Shown piece after piece: positions 7,966 to 16,248 of a stretch of 64,000 nt of DNA. Source of the DNA: CAWGGS01 sp963822095. GTDB taxonomy: Bacteria; Desulfobacterota; Desulfobulbia; Desulfobulbales; Desulfocapsaceae. A program made the position numbers and the translations under genes. The stretch covers positions 1-64,000 of the forward strand of contig CAWGGS010000011.1 in assembly GCA_963822095.1 (NCBI GenBank). The letters are read 5' to 3'. Below the pieces are notes generated by a model, which saw only the letters and a program-made list of their open reading frames with translations, had not been told where the DNA came from and ran no database searches. How positions within the stretch are numbered: the stretch's first letter is position 1; each line of letters starts with the position of its first letter.

Positions 7966-9183
7966 TTAAAAAGTGTAGGACAATCCAGCCGATACCAGAA
8001 GAGCCGAAGCATCCTTGAATTTTCCGTCGGAATGTCCTCCTTCGGCCAGGTTGTTAACAGTCCTCTCCGACTTCAAATCGTAGAGCAGACCAAGCCCCAG
8101 TTCCATTTGCGAGGTGACCTTAAACTTAGCACCTGCAGAGAACAGATAGGCATTGGAATCGGGAAGGTCAAAACCAATAGTCTCGCTAGGGATGGGAGTC
8201 TCATCATAGGCAAATCCAGCCATCAGCGATACCATATCGCTCATTTTATAGGTCAACCCGACACGGTAGGCATTTGAGTCTTTCCAGTTTTTATCAACCG
8301 CGGTACCGAAAATCATGGTGTAGGGAGTGACATCGTTAAAGTTGAGATCAAGCTGTTTGTATTCCGACCAGAATGTTCTGTCAAAAGTCAACTCGATGGT
8401 CAGCTTGTCAAAAAAGGTATGGGCACCGGAGAGAGCGAGTACTGCAGGTGCCGGAACCGTAACCTTTCCATGACTGCTGGCATTGCCGAAAGCACCTCTG
8501 AAGTTAGCGGTTCCTTCGAGATCCAAATCGACATTCGATCTATAGGTTATTGAAATATTTGTATCTTTTTCGGGACGGGCCGAAATGGCGAGATTATAGC
8601 CCCAGGCTGTTACGTCTCCGTGCATGGATTGACCGACTCCTACGACACTGGCATTCGTGGCGTAGGTTGCGGTGGAATAAAGGCATCTGACACCAGCGGC
8701 AACTGAAACGACATCATTGATTTTATAGGAAACAGTTGGATTGAAGTCAAATACCTGCAGCTCGAACTTGTCGGCAAAGGTCGATGGGTACAATCCGTTC
8801 CACCGCTTGGCAAGCCCGTAAGGCGCGGTTATAGAAAATCCAAAATGGAAATTATTATAGTCGGGCGATACCATAAAAACGGTCGGCAGAAGGAAGTTCT
8901 CTTCCTTGGTCGAACCATCGTAGAATGCCGTCCTGCTATCCGTATATTTGATTGAAGACAGATGGATGTAGTTCAAATCAGCCTCTACATGCCAGGCGTT
9001 CTCCATCCATGACATATTTGCCGGATTAAAATAGGAGGCATCGGCACTTTGGGCACCAGCTATATTCGCTCCGGCCTTGGCAGTCGAATTGTAGGATTGT
9101 TCAGGAATGCGATATGCCGAACCAAATGCGGAGCCTGCTGCAAAAACAGAGGCTAAAGCCAATACAGAAATTGTTTTTTTCAT
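7966..9183 (-). CDS. fadL: FadL/TodX-type outer-membrane transport protein
   Basis: A 405-residue OmpP1/FadL family protein. It has a signal peptide (MKKTISVLALASVFAAGSA) followed by the N-terminal hatch sequence FGSAYRIPEQSYNSTAKAG, in which FadL proteins plug the barrel, then the family segments ADASYFNPANMSWM and PYGLAKRWNG, and a C-terminal aromatic strand (LSYTF). FadL proteins bring long-chain fatty acids or other hydrophobic molecules across the outer membrane. GGGAGAGGAAT precedes the ATG. Two copies of the palindrome that also flanks the MerR gene lie upstream (9299 and 9349), and two hairpins follow the stop, so it is a separately transcribed, probably regulated, lipid-uptake unit next to the etf block. 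Confidence 0.9.
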   Translation of the reverse strand: MKKTISVLALASVFAAGSAFGSAYRIPEQSYNSTAKAGANIAGAQSADASYFNPANMSWMENAWHVEADLNYIHLSSIKYTDSRTAFYDGSTKEENFLLPTVFMVSPDYNNFHFGFSITAPYGLAKRWNGLYPSTFADKFELQVFDFNPTVSYKINDVVSVAAGVRCLYSTATYATNASVVGVGQSMHGDVTAWGYNLAISARPEKDTNISITYRSNVDLDLEGTANFRGAFGNASSHGKVTVPAPAVLALSGAHTFFDKLTIELTFDRTFWSEYKQLDLNFNDVTPYTMIFGTAVDKNWKDSNAYRVGLTYKMSDMVSLMAGFAYDETPIPSETIGFDLPDSNAYLFSAGAKFKVTSQMELGLGLLYDLKSERTVNNLAEGGHSDGKFKDASALLVSAGLSYTF

Positions 9184-9298
9184 ATTCCTCTCCCTTCAAT
9201 AGAAATAAACATTCAGTCCGTCCCTCAAACGAGTGGACATCCACCTACAGTGTGCCATGTGCAAGCCATTGGGACAAACCCCATCGCCAGATATTACT

Positions 9299-9314
9299 TT
9301 TACGTTTGCGTCAA
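9299..9314 (-). promoter_or_regulatory. Palindromic operator 1 upstream of fadL (LiuR/MerR-like)
   Basis: On the minus strand it reads TTGACGCAAACGTAAA, close to the inverted-repeat operators of LiuR-type MerR regulators of fatty and branched-chain acid catabolism. It lies exactly 50 bp from the second site, about five helical turns, and its TTGACG half also looks like a -35 box. Confidence 0.55.
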
Positions 9315-9348
9315 TACAATGCGGTCTTTTCCTGCTCTTTACATCACC

Positions 9349-9364
9349 TTTACGTATAAGTCAA
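9349..9364 (-). promoter_or_regulatory. Palindromic operator 2 upstream of fadL
   Basis: Minus strand TTGACTTATACGTAAA. The same half sites (TTGAC and ACGTAAA) as at 9299, and the same ACGTAA core as the sites at 14074 and 14204 near the MerR gene. Followed at 17 bases by TAAAGA, a possible -10, so a bound protein would overlap the promoter. Confidence 0.55.
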
Positions 9365-9432
9365 CATTAAACTGGGTTTATATTTTCTATAAATGTATTT
9401 GCTCATATTAAGATGATAATATCAATATCTTT

Positions 9433-9837
9433 TTAATTAGGCAAAAGTTTTTCAATCTCATTTTTTATTTCGTCTTCCAGCGGCACAGCCTTGCCTGTTT
9501 TATCCATAATGACAAATGTCACCATGGCATCGGCCGCCACCTCTTTCGAACTCTTCACCACAATCTCCTGCTTCAAGACTCCACTCTTGTTGCCTATTCG
9601 GTCAAGGACCGTCGAAACCAGCAGCACTTCTCCAACCCCAACAGCCTTCCGGTAATTGACATTGATATTGACGACCAGAAAAATAAATCCCTTAACCGCA
9701 AGTTTGGGAAGGTTGATGACGGACTCAAAACGCGCCCACCTGTCTTCCTCAAAAAATTCCAGGTATCGTGCATTGTTGACATGACCATAGAAGTCGGCAT
9801 GATATCCTCTGACCTTAATTTCAGTTAAATACTCCAT
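9433..9837 (-). CDS. Acyl-CoA thioesterase, hot-dog fold (YbgC/4HBT type)
   Basis: A 134-residue hot-dog protein starting MEYLTEIKVRGYHAD. The sequence FYGHVNNARYLEFFEEDRW carries the family signature, in which an Asp or its substitute near the HVNN turn is catalytic in 4-hydroxybenzoyl-CoA thioesterases. Here the usual D-x-x-G-H-V-N-N reads D-F-Y-G-H-V-N-N, so the Asp is present. GGGAGA six bases upstream supports the start at 9837 over GTG/ATG alternatives further up. It hydrolyses acyl-CoA, perhaps to release CoA when acyl-CoAs build up. It is the last gene of the FeS oxidoreductase-etfBA-SCP2 block, 62 bases after the SCP2-like gene. Confidence 0.87.
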   Translation of the reverse strand: MEYLTEIKVRGYHADFYGHVNNARYLEFFEEDRWARFESVINLPKLAVKGFIFLVVNINVNYRKAVGVGEVLLVSTVLDRIGNKSGVLKQEIVVKSSKEVAADAMVTFVIMDKTGKAVPLEDEIKNEIEKLLPN

Positions 9838-9899
9838 CTCTTCTCCCTGCATACAGCCGGTAAACCAAGGCGGTGGCTCTTCACCACCGCCTTAGCGTA

Positions 9900-10211
9900 T
9901 TATGCCTCTTTGCCGAAACTGACGAGAAAACTCTGAAGCGCACTGGGATTGTTGGATTTTATTGCCCCGGAAAAAAAATCCTTCATACCGGGTCTATACC
10001 CCTCGTTCCAGATTTTCAAAAAAAAGTCTTTGCTGGTCTTACAGACACAATCAGCCTCGGCCACCGCTCGTCCGTCCTTTACCAAGCAGCCATTTGGTTC
10101 AATGAGAACCGTCTTTTTTACATCCTCTAAAGAAAAATAATAGCTGATAGGAGACGAAACTGATTCGGCGACATACACGTCCTGAAGACTGCGAAAAATA
10201 TCTTCTACCAT
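9900..10211 (-). CDS. SCP2 sterol-binding domain protein
   Basis: A 103-residue single-domain protein matching the SCP-2 fold: a hydrophobic strand pair (YYFSLEDVKKTVLIEP), a turn, then DCVCKTSKDFFLKIWNEG and a C-terminal helix ending in LQSFLVSFGKE. SCP2 domains bind acyl-CoA or other lipids in a hydrophobic tunnel. It sits 15 bases after etfA on the same strand and in front of a thioesterase, so a role as acyl-CoA carrier or buffer in the beta-oxidation block is likely. No catalytic residues are expected. The whole-protein length equals a lone SCP2 domain. Confidence 0.8.
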   Translation of the reverse strand: MVEDIFRSLQDVYVAESVSSPISYYFSLEDVKKTVLIEPNGCLVKDGRAVAEADCVCKTSKDFFLKIWNEGYRPGMKDFFSGAIKSNNPSALQSFLVSFGKEA

Positions 10212-10226
10212 TGCCTCTCCTTTTTC

Positions 10227-11144
10227 CTACAGTGCCTGGAGTTTTTCAGTAAGCATGGGGACGAACTGTTTAAGATCGGCCACCACCAGGACATCGGCCA
10301 CCTCGCCTATGGGGGCGTCCTTATCGGTATTGATCGCCACCACGAATTCAGACTTCTTCATCCCGGCCAGATGCTGGATCGCACCGGAGATCCCGCAGGC
10401 TACATAGAGCTTCGGCGATACCGTCTGACCGGTGGTCCCCACCTGACGATTATGCTCAACCCATTCCGAATCCACCACCGGACGGCTGGCACCGTATTCA
10501 CCCTTCAAGGCTTTTGCCAGATTCTCGATCATCGCCACATTCTCAGGCTTGCCAATACCCCGACCCGCAGAAACAATCACCTGGGCCTTGGTCAGGTCAA
10601 CACCGCCTGTCTCCGCCTGCTCGTAGCCTGCAAAGCTTACCCGCCCCTCATCTGCAGCCTCGATCTTCTCAACTGTCGGGCTCCCGGTCGGCTCGTCGGC
10701 AAGCGAGAAGGCTCCGGCCTGCAACGTCACCACGGTCTTGGCGGACTTGGCCGCAACCTGCCGCCTGAGCTTGCCATTGCACACTGGAACAACCAGCGCA
10801 CCGTCCACAACTTCAACCACCTCGGACACCTGGGCCGCATTCATGGAAAACGCTATACGCGGAGCAAGATCCCACCCGTAGGACGAATGGCTGAACACCA
10901 CCATATCAGGCTGCTCCCTGGCAATAACCTCGAGCAAGAGTTTCTTATGCCCGTCCGGGTTGAACTCTCCGGCGGATTTGACATCGGCCAGATACAGCTT
11001 GCCGGAAAACTTCGGCAAAACTGATTCATCACCCACCAGGAACATCGCACTCTCGCCACCCAGGGCCTGGGCAAAGGCCATCAACTCATAGGCGCTGCCC
11101 AACACCTTTCCATCTCTTTGTTCTGCTACAAGTATTATTTTCAT
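10227..11144 (-). CDS. etfA: Electron transfer flavoprotein subunit alpha
   Basis: A 305-residue EtfA. The N-terminal domain starts KIILVAEQRDGKV, and the C-terminal FAD domain has the family signature VIVSAGRGIGKPEN and, later, SPKLYVACGISGAIQHLAGM and INTDKDAPIGEVADVLVV. These hold the FAD that takes electrons from acyl-CoA dehydrogenases. No N-terminal ferredoxin domain is present. Two adjacent ATGs occur; 11144 has better spacing to AGGGAGA than 11147. The gene is 7-10 bases downstream of etfB, so translation is coupled. With the FeS oxidoreductase upstream, it forms the route from acyl-CoA oxidation to the quinone pool. Confidence 0.96.
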   Translation of the reverse strand: MKIILVAEQRDGKVLGSAYELMAFAQALGGESAMFLVGDESVLPKFSGKLYLADVKSAGEFNPDGHKKLLLEVIAREQPDMVVFSHSSYGWDLAPRIAFSMNAAQVSEVVEVVDGALVVPVCNGKLRRQVAAKSAKTVVTLQAGAFSLADEPTGSPTVEKIEAADEGRVSFAGYEQAETGGVDLTKAQVIVSAGRGIGKPENVAMIENLAKALKGEYGASRPVVDSEWVEHNRQVGTTGQTVSPKLYVACGISGAIQHLAGMKKSEFVVAINTDKDAPIGEVADVLVVADLKQFVPMLTEKLQAL

Positions 11145-11154
11145 CATATTCTCC

Positions 11155-11925
11155 CTAGGCCAGTACAGCAGTTTTCTCTTTCAGGATCTTAATCAGCTTG
11201 TCGGCAAGCTCTCCGACATCCCCCTCCAGAATCAGCCCCCCACCCTTCTTCTCCGGGAAGTACAGGGTGCTGGTCTCAGAAACCGCCTCGACCTTGCACA
11301 GATCCGCAACAGGCACCGAGAGCAGCTCCTTCTTCTTGGCCTTCATAATATTGGGCAGCGTCGGATAGCGCGGGGTATTCAATCCCAGCTGACAGGTCAC
11401 AAGCGCAGGGGTTGTGCAGCCCACCGACGCCTTTACTCCGCCTTCAAGCTCTCGTTTGGCCGCAATCTTGCCGCCATCAAAGGCGAAGTCCACGATGGTG
11501 GTGATACTGGGGATGTCCAGCATCTCGGCCACCAGCACACCCACCTGGCCGCTGCCCCGGTCCTGGGACTGCATACCGGTGAAGATCACATCGAAGCTCT
11601 TGGATTTTGCAAACTCGGCAATGATCGAGGCAATCGAAAAGGAATCCTTCCGGGAGGAGGCATCGTCGGCCACATGCACACCTCTGTCGCACCCCATGGC
11701 CAGCGCCTTTTTCATCGTCTCCTTCACCCGGTCGGAGCCTATGCACAAGACGGTCAGGTCGGCTCCGGTCTTCTCTTTGAGCTGTACCGCCTGCTCCACG
11801 GCGTACTCGTCATACTCGTTCATCCGCCAGGCCAGGTCGGCATTGTCATACCACGTACCCGCAGCGTCTATCTTGAATTTCGATTCCATGTCCGGAACCT
11901 GTTTGATACAGACTAGTAGGTTCAT
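11155..11925 (-). CDS. etfB: Electron transfer flavoprotein subunit beta
   Basis: A 256-residue EtfB with the usual start MNLLVCIKQVPDMESKFKID, the nucleotide-binding GSDRVKETMKKALAMGCDRG segment, and the FTGMQSQDRGSGQVG and LVTCQLGLNTPRYPTLPNIMKAKKK signatures. EtfB binds AMP (or a second FAD in bifurcating types) and holds the recognition loop that docks on acyl-CoA dehydrogenases. Whether this is a bifurcating EtfB was not decided. A ribosome site, GAGGAAG, precedes the ATG. The gene is 97 bases downstream of the FeS oxidoreductase, a gap that contains a short dispersed repeat. Confidence 0.96.
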   Translation of the reverse strand: MNLLVCIKQVPDMESKFKIDAAGTWYDNADLAWRMNEYDEYAVEQAVQLKEKTGADLTVLCIGSDRVKETMKKALAMGCDRGVHVADDASSRKDSFSIASIIAEFAKSKSFDVIFTGMQSQDRGSGQVGVLVAEMLDIPSITTIVDFAFDGGKIAAKRELEGGVKASVGCTTPALVTCQLGLNTPRYPTLPNIMKAKKKELLSVPVADLCKVEAVSETSTLYFPEKKGGGLILEGDVGELADKLIKILKEKTAVLA

Positions 11926-11954
11926 TATCTTCCTCCTCGTTCTCAGTAGTTATA

Positions 11955-12021
11955 TCTTTGCAGAATCCAGAATTCTGCAAGGAAAAGCAAGGTTGTTTGT
12001 CTTCTGGCTCCTGACTCCTGT
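11955..12021. repeat. Short dispersed repeat family 3, copy 1
   Basis: Contains the hairpin GCAGAAT-ccaga-ATTCTGC and, about 30 bases on, TTCTGGCTCCTGACTCCTG. A related stretch with AGAATCCAGAAT and TTCTGGCTCCTAACTCCTG occurs at 23045-23135. It sits between the FeS oxidoreductase and etfB inside one apparent operon, so its transcript would carry a small hairpin there. Function unknown. Confidence 0.5.
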
Positions 12022-12022
12022 T

Positions 12023-14008
12023 TTATTCCACAATCCTCTCCGCCAGGATCTCGGCTATATCACGGGGTACAAGCTTCTCTTCAAGCTCCGCTCCTTTGAT
12101 TCCGTCTTCGAACATGGTCAGGCAGAACGGGCAATTGGAGACAAGCGTCGGCGCCTCGGTGGCCGAGGCCATCTCCACCCGCTTGATGTTGATCCGGCTC
12201 CCCAGCTTCTCCTCGGCAAGGATCCTCCCGCCGCCGGCGCTGCAGCAGAACGACTGGTCGAAGCTCTTTTCCATCTCGACGATCCTGCCCCCCGCGGCCT
12301 TGATCAGATTCCGTGGGGCCTGGTAAATACCGTTATGCCGTCCCAGATAGCAGGAGTCGTGGTAGGTACAGCTGAGGTCCCTGGACTCTATCTTCAATCG
12401 GCCAGAAGCAACCAGCTCCTCCAGGAAGTTCACGTAGGAGACCACCTCGGCCTCAAATCCCAGGTCACGGTAGTCCTTGGAAAGCGTATTGTAGCAATGC
12501 GGACAGCTGGTGACGACCTTCTTCACCCCGTACCCGTTCATGGTCTCGATGTTCTCGGTGGCCATTGTCTGGTACAGGTATTCGTTGCCCATCTTGCGCA
12601 TCGGCTCCCCGCAGCATTTCTCCTGTTTGCCCAGGATCCCGACACGGACCCCTGCGGCACGGCAGAGTTGTATAAAGCTTGTGGCCACCGCGATGTTTCG
12701 TTTATCAAAGGAGGCATAGCATCCCACAAAGTACAGGATATCCACCTCCGGATCCTCGGCAAGTGTCTTCAGTCCCAGCTTCTCGGCCCAGTCCCCGCGT
12801 GAGGCATAACCGATCCCCAACGGATTGCCGTTGACCTCGGTGGCCTCCATGGCCGCCATCACCTCATCGCCTGGAAATTCTCCTTCCATCAGCACCATAT
12901 TCCGGCGCATCTCGACGATCTTGCCCACGTGTTCGATCCCCGCCGGACAGATATCCTGGCAGGCGAAACAGGTGGTGCACGACCAGAGCACGTCCTTGCC
13001 CACGGTCTCGATCAGCTCGGCATCGGGGCTGGCAAAGGCGATCTCGCCGAGCTGGTTAATCACCTTCATCGGCGATAATGGCTTATCGGTATTCCAGGCC
13101 GGGCACCGGTCCTGGCAGCGTTTGCATCTGGTACAGGCATCGGCATCGAAGATGTCCTTCCAGCTGAGATCGCTCAAAGCGGCCGCCCCGAAGCTCTCGG
13201 CGTCCTCATCTTCCATATCCATGGTGGTAAGCTTGCCCCTCGGACCCCGGTCGGCAAAAAACATATTGGCGCTGGTGGTGAAGATATGCCGAAACTTGGT
13301 AAAGGGGATAGAGCAGATAAATCCTATGGCCATGAACAGGTGGAACCACCAGGTGACCTTGTGCAGGTTTCTAAGGCCCTCCTCGCCAAGCCCTGACAGC
13401 GCCTTGGCAAAAACCAGCCCCACCGGCGACCAGTAGGACAACGGGGTGCCCAGCTCGGTCACCGCCATCCTGGCCCCTTCGATCACGAACCCGGTCACCA
13501 GGATGACAAACAGCAGCCCGTGCATGATCACATCGTCCCGGGTGGTCTCCAGCCCCTGGGGACGGAAGATGAACCGCCGCACCAGCAGCGAGCCCATCAT
13601 CACGATGGCGGCAAGACCTGCGATATCAAGGGTCAGCGAAAAGAGTTTATAGAAGGTGCCCTTCAAAAACTTGACGCCGAACAACAAATCCAGGAAATCA
13701 GCCTGGGCCATGATCAGCAGCGTGCCGATAAACAGCAGCCCGAAGCCCCAGAAGAAAATCCCGTGGGCCAGCCCCGGCCATCGTACCCGGATCACCTTGT
13801 CCTGCAGGATGGTGTTCTTTATCGCCGTGCCCAGTCGCTTGCCCATCTCATCCCAGCGGACAAGCTCCTTGCCCTGGCGGTACACCTTCATCCGCTGAAG
13901 AAATCCGTAGACCAACACTCCCATTGCACCTATCGCCAACAGATACATCGGCACCAGCGTCGCCGCACTGTGACCAACGTTCCAGTATATCTCCCGGCTC
14001 GCTTCCAT
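12023..14008 (-). CDS. Membrane FeS oxidoreductase, ETF:menaquinone oxidoreductase (EMO) type
   Basis: A 661-residue protein with a NarI-like membrane part (about residues 15-240, five or six hydrophobic helices with conserved His), two [4Fe-4S] motifs (C292/C295/C298/C302 and C344/C347/C350/C354) and two HdrB-like CCG domains (C465-C466-G; the second reads C588-C589-S). The same architecture is known from the EMO family, which passes electrons from EtfAB to menaquinone in anaerobic fatty-acid degraders. Heme b ligation is expected from the family but not proven here. GGGAGAGCAAG precedes the ATG. It leads the block etfB-etfA-SCP2-thioesterase, and an operator-like palindrome is 66 bases upstream, shared with the divergent MerR gene. 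Confidence 0.9.
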   Translation of the reverse strand: MEASREIYWNVGHSAATLVPMYLLAIGAMGVLVYGFLQRMKVYRQGKELVRWDEMGKRLGTAIKNTILQDKVIRVRWPGLAHGIFFWGFGLLFIGTLLIMAQADFLDLLFGVKFLKGTFYKLFSLTLDIAGLAAIVMMGSLLVRRFIFRPQGLETTRDDVIMHGLLFVILVTGFVIEGARMAVTELGTPLSYWSPVGLVFAKALSGLGEEGLRNLHKVTWWFHLFMAIGFICSIPFTKFRHIFTTSANMFFADRGPRGKLTTMDMEDEDAESFGAAALSDLSWKDIFDADACTRCKRCQDRCPAWNTDKPLSPMKVINQLGEIAFASPDAELIETVGKDVLWSCTTCFACQDICPAGIEHVGKIVEMRRNMVLMEGEFPGDEVMAAMEATEVNGNPLGIGYASRGDWAEKLGLKTLAEDPEVDILYFVGCYASFDKRNIAVATSFIQLCRAAGVRVGILGKQEKCCGEPMRKMGNEYLYQTMATENIETMNGYGVKKVVTSCPHCYNTLSKDYRDLGFEAEVVSYVNFLEELVASGRLKIESRDLSCTYHDSCYLGRHNGIYQAPRNLIKAAGGRIVEMEKSFDQSFCCSAGGGRILAEEKLGSRINIKRVEMASATEAPTLVSNCPFCLTMFEDGIKGAELEEKLVPRDIAEILAERIVE

Positions 14009-14073
14009 CTTGCTCTCCCTTGCTTTGCTCTCGTGTTAAAATTTCAATTTCTTTATTGGAGTAAAACATATTG

Positions 14074-14089
14074 CTTACGTAAAGGTCAA
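14074..14089 (-). promoter_or_regulatory. Operator-like palindrome upstream of FeS oxidoreductase
   Basis: Minus strand TTGACCTTTACGTAAG. It shares the TTGAC and ACGTAA half sites with the two sites before fadL. It is placed between the divergent FeS oxidoreductase and MerR genes. Confidence 0.55.
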
Positions 14090-14165
14090 GCCAAAAATAA
14101 GCTTTTGGGTGCATAGCAAACAAATTACTACTAATGATCTTGTTTTATAGGATATTTTTTTTATA

Positions 14166-14194
14166 TTGACGCTTCTCAAAAGCAATGTTATTTT
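14166..14194 (+). promoter_or_regulatory. Promoter of the MerR-type regulator
   Basis: TTGACG (14166-14171) and TATTTT (14189-14194) are separated by 17 bases, a normal sigma-70 spacing. Transcription would begin near the operator at 14204 and run to the gene start at 14343. Confidence 0.5.
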
Positions 14195-14203
14195 GTCTGC
14201 TAG

Positions 14204-14219
14204 ATTACGTAAAGGTGAA
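14204..14219 (+). promoter_or_regulatory. Operator-like palindrome at the MerR promoter
   Basis: ATTACGTAAAGGTGAA; eleven bases (TTACGTAAAGG) are identical to the site at 14074. It falls just after the predicted -10, where a bound regulator would block its own promoter. Confidence 0.55.
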
Positions 14220-14342
14220 TTAAAAATCGGCGGAAATCAGAGAGTATCACATTCTTACCAAATATTCCGTTTTTTCTTTATGTTTTATACTGGAAAATTA
14301 TCCCGGCCACCCTACCGGCGAGCACGGCAAAAGGAAGATTTT

Positions 14343-14735
14343 ATGAGCAACAAAAACAAATTCGTCCAGATAGGCGAGTTAGCAAAACGCTTGGGTATTA
14401 CCACGAGAACCATTCGCTATTACGAGGAAATCGGCCTGATGGGGCCATCGGAAAGACTCGGAGGCGGTACCAGAACTTACAATAAGGACGACATTCTGCG
14501 CCTGAAGTTTATTCTCAAACTGAAAGAACTCGGTATCTCTTTAAAGGAAATGCAGGAACTTGCGGAACACTTCGATATCCACCAACAGGAATTCGACACC
14601 ATCACGCCAAAGCTCATCGAGATTCTCGACCTTCATATTTCCAAGGTCGACGAAAAAATCGCCAACTTGTCCTCCCTGAGAAATGAGATCGTCGATTATC
14701 GGGTAAGAATCATGGATATCCTAAACAAAAAATAA
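14343..14735 (+). CDS. MerR family regulator, probable controller of the etf/fadL genes
   Basis: A 130-residue protein with an N-terminal MerR winged helix-turn-helix (FVQIGELAKRLGITTRTIRYYEE then RTYNKDDILRLKFI), followed by a coiled dimerisation helix. No Cys cluster for metal binding is seen, so it is not a metal sensor; the size and context fit LiuR-like regulators of acyl-CoA catabolism. The start at 14343 is chosen over an in-frame ATG at 14166 because AAGGAAG precedes it and homology begins there; the longer frame would overlap the promoter and operator. It is divergent from the FeS oxidoreductase gene. The ligand is not readable, an acyl-CoA being the reasonable guess. Confidence 0.87.
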   Translation: MSNKNKFVQIGELAKRLGITTRTIRYYEEIGLMGPSERLGGGTRTYNKDDILRLKFILKLKELGISLKEMQELAEHFDIHQQEFDTITPKLIEILDLHISKVDEKIANLSSLRNEIVDYRVRIMDILNKK

Positions 14736-15296
14736 TCCGATTATCCATGGAACTCAATCTCTCGGAATGGAAGAAGGCCCCTGATTTCTCATCAGCCGAG
14801 ATTGCCGACAGATACGTTATGATTTCGCCTGAAACAATCAGGTGCAGCAAAATCGGCTGTCCCGGACAACTGGTATATTTTCGACAAAAACCATTACTCC
14901 CGCAGGGTTTCAAACATTTTGACACGAGTTCGTTGATCCTGTTCTCTTGAGGAGATATACTTATATTGTGGCGTTCCTCTAAGCTTCATCGCCTGCATTG
15001 CTCTCTCCTTCATCCGTTCCCAATGGGAGTAGCTTTCACATGGTTATAGCATAACTAATCTCTTTTTCGTCGGTATGGTCTCCATTGCACTGCTCTTGCC
15101 TATCCTGCTTTGGGGACGATGGCATACTGGTCGCTTGTATACCTAATTGATTGATTTAAAGAGTACCATCAACGACTCTCTGCAGCTTCTCCGCTCAAGT
15201 ATTCCCGGCAGTGTAACCATCATTGCCGCTTTTCCCGAGGAACCGTGCCCGATAATGGGCAATAACACCCAAATCCAGCTTTTCCCACCCGTCATC
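14736..15296. other. Intergenic region, no firm gene
   Basis: 561 bases between the MerR gene and the hemerythrin-PilZ gene. A frame at 14747-14950 (plus) begins 12 bases after the MerR stop but has no ribosome site or known family. A very short minus-strand frame at 14894-14998 does have a ribosome site and is listed separately. The remainder shows no repeat or RNA gene that could be recognised. Confidence 0.4.
14894..14998 (-). CDS. Possible 34-residue small protein
   Basis: A short frame starting MQAMKLRGTPQYKYISSREQ and ending TLRE, rich in charged residues. GAAGGAGAG lies about 6 bases before the ATG, better than most chance frames in the region. No family is recognised. It could equally be a remnant of a larger gene. 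Listed only because start signals are good. Confidence 0.2.
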   Translation of the reverse strand: MQAMKLRGTPQYKYISSREQDQRTRVKMFETLRE

Positions 15297-16085
15297 TTAT
15301 TGCGGGTGATGCTTGAAGTGCACCGCCCCGTAAAGCTTGGTTAAGAAGTCTACCGTTTCCTTGGCAGGAGAAATAAACTCAACCCCATACATGCCATCAT
15401 CATTAATTGCTCTGACCGCTGCCTTCTCTTTCATCTTAAAATTGGTGCCGATGCTGCAACTGATTATCAGAAGATCATCAACCTCATGCTGGTCTTTGGC
15501 TCTCAACCTCAAGCCTCCGGAGCTCATATTGAGGAGGGTTGCACTGCCCCCTTTTAACTGGTTGGCATTATAGCAGTAAACCCGGATATCCTCATCAACA
15601 ACCTGATTGTGTTTTATCCGTTTTTGCTGACGCCGGTCCTTTGTTTCGGGTTCAAAGTCGTCGACTTGGTCCAACCCTTTCGATATGCCCAGTCCGACTG
15701 TTTCGTCCCTGAAGAAACGCTTGTCATATTTCTCTATATGGTCCACCAACCAGTTTTCCAGGAAGTCGGAAGGAGTTCTGTCTCCAATGGGTCTGTTGTT
15801 CCTGAAATCCACAATGAAATTGTTAAGCTTTTTAATCAACTGATAGTGCTCTATACAGTGTGCTCTATAGTCTCGATGTTTCTCAAAATATTTTTCTTCT
15901 GCATCGAAATGTCGGAAAGCATAGTTGAGCAGGACACTCAACAGGGAATCCAAGACCCTCACGTTCTCCCCAGTCCGGATCATATTGTTGAGATCCCTGA
16001 TCAGATCAAAGAGAATTTTGTGTTGATTATCTACGACCGTATAGCCCACACTCAGTTTCGAATCCCATGTTTGTTTTTCTTCCAT
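15297..16085 (-). CDS. Bacteriohemerythrin-PilZ fusion protein
   Basis: A 262-residue two-domain protein. Residues 1-130 form a hemerythrin with all seven diiron ligands of the family: H22, H59, E63, H76, H80, H116 and D121. Residues about 150-262 are a PilZ domain with the c-di-GMP motifs RxxxR (R152-R156) and NxSxxG (N186-G191). An oxygen-binding domain is thus joined to a c-di-GMP-binding output, with no transmembrane segment, so the protein is cytosolic. The start at 16085 has GGAGG directly upstream; a longer frame to 16187 lacks this. The likely role is linking oxygen level to motility or biofilm behaviour in an anaerobe. Domains are firm, the coupling inferred. Confidence 0.87.
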   Translation of the reverse strand: MEEKQTWDSKLSVGYTVVDNQHKILFDLIRDLNNMIRTGENVRVLDSLLSVLLNYAFRHFDAEEKYFEKHRDYRAHCIEHYQLIKKLNNFIVDFRNNRPIGDRTPSDFLENWLVDHIEKYDKRFFRDETVGLGISKGLDQVDDFEPETKDRRQQKRIKHNQVVDEDIRVYCYNANQLKGGSATLLNMSSGGLRLRAKDQHEVDDLLIISCSIGTNFKMKEKAAVRAINDDGMYGVEFISPAKETVDFLTKLYGAVHFKHHPQ

Positions 16086-16248
16086 GTTCTCCTCCAAAAA
16101 GATGGTTGGCTTTTTATAGACCTGTATGGCTGGACCAGATCGGCCAGCCTCAATAAAACATGAAAGCTCAGTATTCCGGTATGGCAAGGCAGACGCTTCA
16201 CAAAGACTTTTATAAGTAATAATACAGATGGTTCAGTATCGCTGCGTG

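Noticed and set aside
11414..12802. 462-residue frame antisense to etfB and the FeS oxidoreductase
   Set aside because: Shadow of two well-identified genes on the other strand.
14747..14950. 67-residue frame just after the MerR gene
   Set aside because: Close to the MerR stop, but no ribosome site and no recognisable domain; opposite-strand frame has better start signals.
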